The position numbers and the translations under genes were made by a program. A stretch of 5,752 bases of DNA from contig CALLDA010000138.1 of NCBI GenBank assembly GCA_937998635.1, positions 1 through 5,752 of the forward strand, written 5' to 3'. The notes under the pieces were generated by a model that was not told the DNA's origin, did no database searches, and worked only from the letters and a program-made list of their open reading frames with translations. Origin of the DNA: an uncultured Pseudomonadales bacterium (GTDB lineage: Bacteria > Pseudomonadota > Gammaproteobacteria > Pseudomonadales > Porticoccaceae). Below are positions 1-5,752 of the stretch, one piece after another (position 1 is the first letter of the stretch; every line of letters begins with the position of its first letter).

Positions 1-2
1 AA

Positions 3-977
3 GCGAGTGGGGCAAGTGGTGAATTTACGGTTAAGCGTGAACCTGTTTATGACTTGAAGTCACTGTTTGCCTCGGTGCAAACCGTAGATGTCACCGAGGC
101 TCGGGCCCGTATCGGCGGTACTTTGGTCGAGCTGCTCGTCGATGAGGGTGCTACCGTAAAAGCTGGACAGAAACTGGCGCGTGTACGGGACCCCAAACAA
201 CGACTGCAAATTGCTGCTACTGAATCGAAATTGCGTTCTCTTGAGGCCCAGTTGCAACTGGCGAAAACCACCTTAAGGCGGGTTACAAAATTGTATGCCT
301 CGGGCAAAATTAGCGAGGCCAGACAGGACGAGGCACAAACCCAGGTTGATGTGGTGAGTGCCGATATCGCCGCGCTGAAATCAGATCAGGCGGTGATTCG
401 GCAAGCCCAGATTGAGGGCGATATTCTGGCGCCCGCTAGTGGCCGTGTGCTCAAAGTCAGCGTTACCCATGGCTCCGTGGTGTTACCTGGCGAACCGATT
501 GCCAACATTGCCGCCGAGAGTTACATCCTGCGTTTGATGTTGCCAGAGCGTCACGCTCGCTTTATTAAGCAGGGCGATACCGTCCTGGTAGGCCAGCGGG
601 GCATGCTCGACACGAGTTTTATCCATGAGGATAAAGCCTACAGAGATGGCCTTATCGCTCAGGTCTATCCAGAGCTGGATAACGGCCGGGTAGTAGCCGA
701 TGTCACTGTTGAAGGTCTGGGTGATTTTTTTGTTGGCGAACGTGTCCGCGTCTGGGTGTCTACTGATAAACGCCCGGCCTTTGTTATTCCTCCCGAATAT
801 TTGCATCGTCGTTATGGGCTTAGCTACGTCAATTTGGCTCGGGGTGTGGAAATTGTAGTGCAACCCGGTCAGGCGGTTCAGGGAGGTATCGAGATATTAT
901 CCGGTTTGCGGGAAGGAGATGTGCTAATCCCGGCATCCGGGCAAGCGCACGTTGATACTCGAAAGGTTGCACAATGA
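3..977 (+). CDS. RND efflux periplasmic adaptor subunit (membrane fusion protein), 5'-partial
   Basis: Adaptor of a tripartite RND efflux pump, expected in the periplasm, linking the inner-membrane permease to an outer-membrane channel. The frame is open to the left edge; 324 residues are visible from position 3, so the start, signal peptide or lipobox, and perhaps 30-60 residues are missing. Seen, in fragment numbering: first half-lipoyl motif about 36-62 (VDEGATVKAGQ); a Gln/Leu/Ala-rich alpha-helical hairpin about 63-140 with a turn near YASGKIS; second half-lipoyl about 140-168 (ILAPASGRVLKV, HGSVVLPGEPIA); beta-barrel about 172-250 (LMLPERHARFIKQGD); and a membrane-proximal region ending in GLREGDVLIPASG. 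This domain order is the HlyD/AcrA-type adaptor architecture. The stop overlaps the permease start (ATGA), so the two are co-transcribed and probably translationally coupled. The substrate cannot be read from the adaptor. The TTG at 54 has upstream in-frame coding sequence and is not the start. Confidence 0.93.
   Translation, partial: ASGASGEFTVKREPVYDLKSLFASVQTVDVTEARARIGGTLVELLVDEGATVKAGQKLARVRDPKQRLQIAATESKLRSLEAQLQLAKTTLRRVTKLYASGKISEARQDEAQTQVDVVSADIAALKSDQAVIRQAQIEGDILAPASGRVLKVSVTHGSVVLPGEPIANIAAESYILRLMLPERHARFIKQGDTVLVGQRGMLDTSFIHEDKAYRDGLIAQVYPELDNGRVVADVTVEGLGDFFVGERVRVWVSTDKRPAFVIPPEYLHRRYGLSYVNLARGVEIVVQPGQAVQGGIEILSGLREGDVLIPASGQAHVDTRKVAQ
961..966 (+). promoter_or_regulatory. 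Ribosome binding site of the RND permease gene
   Basis: A GAAAGG purine tract lies 7 nt before the ATG at 974, inside the last codons of the adaptor gene. It supports the ATG at 974 as the permease start. Together with the ATGA stop-start overlap it suggests translational coupling that keeps adaptor and permease levels matched. Confidence 0.6.
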
Positions 978-3900
978 GCGTACCGTTAGGCGTAGCGGGG
1001 CGCCTTAGTCAGGCTTTTGTGCAATCTGCATTAACACCATTGATTCTGGTTATCTCTGTTGTCCTGGGCGGTATCGCTTTAATGGGCATGCCCCGCGAGG
1101 AAGAACCTCAGATCACAGTTCCCTTTGTGGATATTCTAGTGTCTGCGCCTGGGCTTAAAGCAGAAGATATCGTTGAACTGGCCACCAAGCCTTTTGAGGA
1201 CATTCTCAAGGGTATCGATAATGTGGCACATATTTATTCCATGACCCGCGACGATGCCATTGCTATTACGGTGCGTTTTGATACCGGCCATGATGACGAT
1301 TCCGCCATCGCCCGAATCAACGATGCCATTGATTCCAATAAATACCGTCTGCCAGAAAACATGTCAGAGCCGCTGGTTATCGGTCGTAGCATTGATGACG
1401 TCGCTGTTGTTGTCCTGACGCTTTCACCCATGCCTGGCAACGAAGGTCGGTGGACGACGGATATGCTCACCGAACTGGCTCAGGAACTAAACCATGAGCT
1501 GATTAAAGTGGATGATGTTGGTCTTACTTACATCGTCGGCGCGCACCCCAAAGAAATTCGCATAGAACCCGATCCGGAATTGCTGTCTCTTTATGGAGTG
1601 ACCCTAAATCAGGTGGTGGAAAAAGTGCGTAACGCCAATCGTGCATTTTTAACCGGGAGTTTGCGTCACGATGACAGCGCCATGACGGTGATTGCCGGGC
1701 AAACCTTGCAGGGCGCAACGGATATTGGTTTGTTGGTGATTACCACCTTTGATGGCCGACCGGTGTATTTGCGCGACGTAGCAAAAATAGTTACGGGTGC
1801 CAGTCTCGAAGAGCACAGTGTCCGGCAGATGTTGCCGGTGCTGGACGAAAACGGTAACAATACTTTTGAAAGTATGCCTGCTGTTAGCCTGGCTATAGCC
1901 AAGCGCAAAGGTGCTAATGGTGTTGAGATCAGCAAAGACGTATTAAAACGATTGGAGCTTGTGCGTGGCCGAATGATACCGGACGAAGTCAAGGTCGAGG
2001 TGACACGGGATTATGGTGCCACAGCTGAGCATAAAGCTAACGAGCTGATGGGACACCTCTTGCTGGCCACTGGCGCGATTGTCATCATCATGGCTTTGTT
2101 CCTTGGCTGGCGCGAAGGCCTGGTGATTCTGGTGGTTATTCCAGCGACGGTGTTACTGACCTTTTTCGTCTGTTGGTTGCTTGATATTAGCCTCAATCGT
2201 CTAACCATGTTCGGCATTATTTTCGCTATCGCGATTCTTGCCGATGACGCTATTGTCGTGATCGAAAATATATCCAGGCACTGGAAAATGCTCAATGGCC
2301 GCAGTTGGCGGCAGGCGACCATTGAGGCCGTTGCCGAGGTGGGCAACCCCACTATTATTGCGACTTTTACCGTGGTGGCGGCCATGTTGCCCATGCTTTA
2401 CAGCACCGGCTTTAATGGACCGTTTATGAAGCCGATACCCATATCCGCTTCCGCTGCAATGATCTTTTCTCTATTCCTGGCCTTGATGGTCGTACCCTGG
2501 GCAATGCTGAAACTACGTCATGGCGGTGAGGAGGGTACTGGGGGCGAAGATACACAGAGCGCTGATCAGGCTGCAGATTCGCAAGCCGATGAACAGGCAG
2601 CTCAGGGCGGAATATTTGGTCGATATTACCGGCAGGTGGTTAGCGGCATGTTGTTGACCCCGGGCAGAGCAAAGCTGGCCCTGTTAGCGGTGGTGGTGTT
2701 TACCTTGCTAACCTTCTTGCTGCCTTACTACCGTATTGTGATATTTAAAATCATGCCGTTTGATGACAAGCAGGATGTTCAGGTGCTGTTTGATTTGCCA
2801 GAAGGCTCGACACTTGAAGCCACCGAACGAGTACTGATAGATGCGGCCCACCTGGTCGGTGATATTCCCCAGATAAAAAATATGCAGCTCTACGCAGGCA
2901 CGGCAGGGCCCTATAATTTCTATGGTTTGGTTCGCCAGGACTACATGAGAATGTTGCCGGAGCAAGGCGAGCTGAGGCTTAACCTCGTCAATAAATGGGA
3001 ACGTGACAGGCCCAGCCATGACATCGTTATGGAAATAAGGGCGCGTCTAAAGGCATTAGCTATGCCGGATAAAACATCCATCGAGGTAGTTGAAGCACCA
3101 CCCGGGCCGCCAGCGCCTTATATTATGGTGGGGGAAATCTATGGGCCCGATGCTGAGACTCGCCGTAGTGTAGCGCGCAAGGTTCGCCAGGCTTTTGATC
3201 AGGTGCCGGAGCTCACCGAAAGCGACGATTCTTTCGGCGAACCGGCGATGCGCCTGAGGATTTCTATCAATCAGGAAAATCTGGAATTCCATCAAGTTGA
3301 TGAGGGCGTGGTTTACGACACCTTGTCAGCCCTGCTGGGTGGTGCAAGTCTTGGCTACTCCCATCGTGGTGATGGTCGTAATCCGGTCCCCATTGTTATT
3401 CGACAAACTAAGGAGTCGTTGTTTTTGAGTGAACGAATATTGTCCACACCCATATCGACGTTAAATGGCGAAATTCGGGAATTAGGCGATGTGGTCAATG
3501 TGAGCTCCGAACGGGCGTCCTATCCTATTTATCGACGCGATGGCCACTTCGCGGATATGGTTACGGCCAGCATTCGAGGCGAGCCAAAAGATGGACCGGT
3601 GTATGCGATGGGGGATGTCAAACGGATCTTGCATGACATGGAATGGCCGGGAGGAGAGCCGCTCGAAGTGCGCTTTTCGGGGCAACCAGAAGATGAAAGT
3701 AAACCCTCCATGTTGTGGATGGGGGAGTGGGATGTTACCAACGAGACCTTCTCGGATTTAAGCGTGGCCTTTGGCATCGCCTTACTGGGTATTTATATGC
3801 TTGTGGTGGGGCAATTTGGTAGTTTTAAAACGCCGCTGGTGGTGCTGATTCCAGTGCCCCTGGGTTTTTCCGGGATTATCCTTGGTCACTGGATTATGGA

Positions 3901-4252
3901 TTCGACCTATTCTATGCCTTCAACGGTGGGAATGATCGCGCTGTCAGGTATCGTTGTGCGTAATTCAATTCTGCTCATAGAATTTATTCATGCCAAGCGC
4001 CGTGAGGGTATGCCCATGCGCAAGGCGGCCATAGAAGCCGGGGCGGTGCGCTCCAAACCCATTATCCTTACAGCGATTGCCGGCATAGCGGGCTCGGCTT
4101 TTATCCTGCCTGATCCCATGTTCCATGGCATGGCTGTCTCGCTAATGTATGGCCTGGCTTCATCAACGGTTTTAACCCTGATCGTTATTCCGGGTCTGTA
4201 TGTATGGTTGCGCGACGACGGTATTGAGATTGATTTACCTGCGCAAAAGTAA
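974..4252 (+). CDS. RND efflux transporter permease subunit (AcrB-like, HAE type)
   Basis: Inner-membrane proton/substrate antiporter of a tripartite efflux pump, 1092 residues, slightly longer than AcrB (1049). Twelve membrane segments in the RND pattern can be read: TM1 about 20-38, TM2-6 about 357-513, TM7 about 565-585, TM8-12 about 928-1077. Two large periplasmic domains lie between TM1-TM2 and TM7-TM8. TM4 carries LADDAIVVIEN with Asp424 and Asp425, matching AcrB Asp407/Asp408 of the proton relay. TM10 reads GIVVRNSILLIEF, placing Arg996 at the AcrB Lys940 position. Arg1026 and Thr1033 match AcrB Arg971 and Thr978. The DDAIVVIEN form and the lack of heavy-metal (CusA-type) TM4 residues favour organic substrates such as drugs, dyes, detergents or lipids, but the real substrate is unknown. 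Other marks are PREEEPQI after TM1 and a Pro-rich EAPPGPPAPY segment near 708-716. An acidic, Gln/Ala-rich insert (about 516-546) lengthens the TM6-TM7 cytoplasmic linker. The frame is intact, the start is supported by GAAAGG and ATGA coupling, and the product should act as a trimer with the upstream adaptor. Confidence 0.96.
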   Translation: MSVPLGVAGRLSQAFVQSALTPLILVISVVLGGIALMGMPREEEPQITVPFVDILVSAPGLKAEDIVELATKPFEDILKGIDNVAHIYSMTRDDAIAITVRFDTGHDDDSAIARINDAIDSNKYRLPENMSEPLVIGRSIDDVAVVVLTLSPMPGNEGRWTTDMLTELAQELNHELIKVDDVGLTYIVGAHPKEIRIEPDPELLSLYGVTLNQVVEKVRNANRAFLTGSLRHDDSAMTVIAGQTLQGATDIGLLVITTFDGRPVYLRDVAKIVTGASLEEHSVRQMLPVLDENGNNTFESMPAVSLAIAKRKGANGVEISKDVLKRLELVRGRMIPDEVKVEVTRDYGATAEHKANELMGHLLLATGAIVIIMALFLGWREGLVILVVIPATVLLTFFVCWLLDISLNRLTMFGIIFAIAILADDAIVVIENISRHWKMLNGRSWRQATIEAVAEVGNPTIIATFTVVAAMLPMLYSTGFNGPFMKPIPISASAAMIFSLFLALMVVPWAMLKLRHGGEEGTGGEDTQSADQAADSQADEQAAQGGIFGRYYRQVVSGMLLTPGRAKLALLAVVVFTLLTFLLPYYRIVIFKIMPFDDKQDVQVLFDLPEGSTLEATERVLIDAAHLVGDIPQIKNMQLYAGTAGPYNFYGLVRQDYMRMLPEQGELRLNLVNKWERDRPSHDIVMEIRARLKALAMPDKTSIEVVEAPPGPPAPYIMVGEIYGPDAETRRSVARKVRQAFDQVPELTESDDSFGEPAMRLRISINQENLEFHQVDEGVVYDTLSALLGGASLGYSHRGDGRNPVPIVIRQTKESLFLSERILSTPISTLNGEIRELGDVVNVSSERASYPIYRRDGHFADMVTASIRGEPKDGPVYAMGDVKRILHDMEWPGGEPLEVRFSGQPEDESKPSMLWMGEWDVTNETFSDLSVAFGIALLGIYMLVVGQFGSFKTPLVVLIPVPLGFSGIILGHWIMDSTYSMPSTVGMIALSGIVVRNSILLIEFIHAKRREGMPMRKAAIEAGAVRSKPIILTAIAGIAGSAFILPDPMFHGMAVSLMYGLASSTVLTLIVIPGLYVWLRDDGIEIDLPAQK

Positions 4253-4315
4253 TGGCCGGGCAGACAGGCTGATAGGAGCATGGCTCTCTTGTTGTGAGTG
4301 GCAGTTATCAGGTAC

Positions 4316-4352
4316 AAAAAATCCGAGAGCTTGTTAGGCCCTCGGATTTTTT
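4316..4352. terminator. Bidirectional intrinsic terminator between convergent genes
   Basis: A perfect 12-bp inverted repeat: AAAAAATCCGAG (4316-4327) pairs with CTCGGATTTTTT (4341-4352) around a 13-nt loop. The core TCCGAG stem is flanked by A6 on the left and T6 on the right, so either strand's transcript gives a hairpin followed by a U-tract. It lies 63 nt after the permease stop and 49 nt beyond the amidohydrolase stop on the other strand. It should therefore end both the efflux operon (+) and the amidohydrolase transcript (-). Confidence 0.92.
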
Positions 4353-4358
4353 AATGGG

Positions 4359-4385
4359 CCACTACTTCTAGACGGCGAGTAGTGG
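4359..4385. repeat. Perfect 8-bp inverted repeat (hairpin) without T-tract
   Basis: CCACTACT (4359-4366) and AGTAGTGG (4378-4385) are exact reverse complements around the 11-nt loop TCTAGACGGCG. No T-run follows on either strand, so it is not an intrinsic terminator by itself. On the - strand it falls between the amidohydrolase stop and the terminator, so it would form a stem in that mRNA's 3' UTR and could act as a stabilising 3' hairpin. A protein-binding palindrome or chance are the alternatives. The function is inferred; the symmetry is directly visible. Confidence 0.55.
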
Positions 4386-4401
4386 TGATTGCGCTTTACG
4401 C

Positions 4402-5752
4402 CTATTTAAAAGCTGGAATTGGCACAGTCTCGGTGTCTTTACCAGAGCGCATAACAATGCCCGGTGTGGCACCAGTCAATTCATTGTCGCGAACAATTTC
4501 CTGGCCGTTAACAAACACGCGGTCTATACCGTTGGCTTCGCAATATAAACGCCCAGCATCGGCGGGGAAGTCATAGCGAGTGTGAATAGGACCTTTACCG
4601 ACAGTAGCCTCATCGAAAATTACCACATCAGCATGCCAGCCTTCCTGTAAACGTCCCCGTTCAATGAGACCCATAAAGCGTGCTGGTCGATCGGTAATTT
4701 GATGAACCCCCTCTTCGAGACTGAGCAAACCGCGATCTCGCACACCTTCTGAGAGCAGGGTGGTGCTAAAGGCGAAGGTGTCGATCATATCGACGTGGGC
4801 TCCGGCATCGGAGGCACCGACCAGGGTGCGATCATCGCGCCATACTTCACCGCGCAAGGCCCAGCTTTCGTCATCGTGACCACCGAGGTTGGGCAGGAAG
4901 GTGGTTTTAAGGTCGTCAGCTACTGCAATATCGAAAAACAGGTCGCTGGGTTCCATGCCCATTTCTTCGGCCATTTCACCGATGATGCGGCCTTCGTATT
5001 TTTTGGTTGCTTCGGAGAAGGTTTCTTCCACCAACATTTTTTTGAAATTGCCGGTGGCGCGTAACACGATGGGGACATCAGGGTGTGAAATGCCTCGCAC
5101 CAGTTTCTCCCGCACCACTGGATCAGCGAAGGCAACTTTTCGCTCGTCCATTGGCAGCGCCAGTACTTCAGCCCAGCCGGGGAAGGAATCGAGACCAAAG
5201 CCGCTCCAGAGATTGATGCGCAGAGACACCGGTTGAGCGAAAGTCAGTGCCTTAACTTCGGCGCCGTGTTTGGCGGCATAGTCGCTGGCCTTGAGTTGCT
5301 CTTTAACAATATCTTTGGTGCCCTTGGTAACAATCATGACGTTCCAGTTCAGTGAACGCTGTGCTGCCAGGGACATATCGGTCATCAATTGCTGACGCTC
5401 TTCACTGAATACGCCAACCGAGGGAATAAACTCAAGCAGGGTACCCGGATAATCTTTCAGGCAACCGGCCAGTTCAATCAATTCATGGTTGTCGGCTGCA
5501 CGGGAGGGTACCGGCTCACCATTGCCATCGTTATGGGTTGCAGACTGAGAAGAAGAAAAGCCCATACCGCCTTCGGCCAGAGACGTTTTTAGCAGGTCTT
5601 TCATAGTCTCAAGTTGCTCAGGTGTTGCCGGCTTGTCTGAATCCTCGCCCATCACCACACGGCGGATGGCGGAATGCCCCACCAGGAAACCTATGTTAAT
5701 GGCCATCTTGCCGTCCAGTAAGGCCAGGTAGCTGGCGAAGGAATCCCAGTTC
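4402..5752 (-). CDS. Amidohydrolase, D-aminoacylase / N-acyl-D-amino-acid deacylase family (5'-partial)
   Basis: Metal-dependent hydrolase of the amidohydrolase superfamily (amidohydrolase_3 type); family members commonly remove the acyl group from N-acyl-D-amino acids. The stop is TAG at 4404-4402. The frame stays open to the right edge, with 449 residues visible. Family members are often about 500-580 residues, so roughly 100-130 N-terminal residues, including the expected HxH metal motif, are missing. Family marks in fragment numbering: NWDSFASYL at the left end, then LVGHSAIRRVVMG (about 23-35), GMGFSSSQSATH and PVPSRAAD (about 62-87), VGASDAGAHVDMI (about 311-323) with Asp315 as the likely catalytic/metal Asp, DRPARFMGL (354-362), GRLQEGWHADVVIFD (366-380), and the C-terminal beta-sandwich VFVNGQEIV followed by TGATPGIVMR. 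The ATG at 5706 is internal: conserved NWDSF sequence precedes it in frame. The strands that normally carry the second set of His ligands read TLLEFIP and LNWNVMIV, without His, so the exact reaction is uncertain. It is convergent with the efflux operon and shares the terminator at 4316-4352. No signal peptide can be judged. Confidence 0.9.
   Translation of the reverse strand, partial: NWDSFASYLALLDGKMAINIGFLVGHSAIRRVVMGEDSDKPATPEQLETMKDLLKTSLAEGGMGFSSSQSATHNDGNGEPVPSRAADNHELIELAGCLKDYPGTLLEFIPSVGVFSEERQQLMTDMSLAAQRSLNWNVMIVTKGTKDIVKEQLKASDYAAKHGAEVKALTFAQPVSLRINLWSGFGLDSFPGWAEVLALPMDERKVAFADPVVREKLVRGISHPDVPIVLRATGNFKKMLVEETFSEATKKYEGRIIGEMAEEMGMEPSDLFFDIAVADDLKTTFLPNLGGHDDESWALRGEVWRDDRTLVGASDAGAHVDMIDTFAFSTTLLSEGVRDRGLLSLEEGVHQITDRPARFMGLIERGRLQEGWHADVVIFDEATVGKGPIHTRYDFPADAGRLYCEANGIDRVFVNGQEIVRDNELTGATPGIVMRSGKDTETVPIPAFK

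Noticed and set aside
54..56. TTG at 54 as the start of the adaptor gene
   Set aside because: The reading frame is open from position 3 and the upstream residues (ASGEFTVKREPVYD) read like the region after an adaptor signal peptide. A start here would leave no export signal, so the gene is better seen as cut by the window edge.
483..863. 126-codon ORF on the - strand inside the adaptor gene
   Set aside because: It is antisense to a well-supported domain-bearing gene, has no recognisable motif and no separate start signal; a shadow ORF. The same holds for the other long ORFs opposite the permease and opposite the amidohydrolase.
974..4252. Heavy-metal (CusA/CzcA-type) RND permease
   Set aside because: The TM4 segment has the DDAIVVIEN pattern of HAE pumps rather than the metal-pump pattern, TM10 has Arg rather than Glu, and no Met-rich metal relay was seen.
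4280..4297. Tiny ORF with AGGAG just before ATG (MALLL)
   Set aside because: The AGGAG is only 1 nt from the ATG, too close for normal initiation, and five codons after the operon end have no visible role.
4269..4311. Weak inverted repeat CTGATA / TATCAG after the permease gene
   Set aside because: Only 6 bp with a loop of about 31 nt and no extension or T-tract; likely chance.
5704..5706. ATG at 5706 as the start of the - strand amidohydrolase
   Set aside because: Fifteen further in-frame codons to the right edge encode NWDSFASYLALLDGK, which resembles the conserved stretch before the GH motif in this family. The N-terminal HxH region would also be lost.
1..5752. A new defence, mobile or biosynthetic system in the window
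   Set aside because: All three genes belong to known families, no transposase, integrase, repeat array or tRNA was found, and base composition looks even across the window.

Overview
The window looks like ordinary chromosomal DNA from a Gram-negative bacterium, most likely a gammaproteobacterium. The evidence is moderate GC (about 50-55% by eye), a tripartite RND efflux system, and proteobacterial-style Shine-Dalgarno and terminator signals. The genus cannot be fixed from the sequence.

Layout: (1) The 3' part of an RND periplasmic adaptor (membrane fusion protein) gene runs on the + strand from the left edge to 977. Its start and signal peptide lie outside the window. (2) An RND inner-membrane permease of 1092 residues (974-4252, +) is translationally coupled to it through an ATGA overlap. 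(3) A 149-nt intergenic region (4253-4401) holds a strong, symmetric, probably bidirectional intrinsic terminator (4316-4352) and a second perfect hairpin without a T-tract (4359-4385). (4) Convergent to these, on the - strand, is an amidohydrolase of the D-aminoacylase / N-acyl-D-amino-acid deacylase family (4402 to the right edge). Its N-terminal part is also outside the window.

The adaptor and permease should form two of the three parts of one efflux pump. No outer-membrane channel gene is visible, so the pump may use a TolC-like channel encoded elsewhere or upstream. The permease is of the hydrophobe/amphiphile (HAE, AcrB-like) type: it keeps the paired TM4 aspartates but has Arg where AcrB has the TM10 lysine. 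The amidohydrolase appears to be an independent transcription unit that meets the efflux operon tail to tail; nothing links the two in function.

I found no mobile element, CRISPR, RNA gene or clearly new system. The points worth a second look are the amidohydrolase's apparent loss of the canonical His metal ligands, the Arg relay residue and acidic linker of the permease, and the two adjacent hairpins between the convergent genes.
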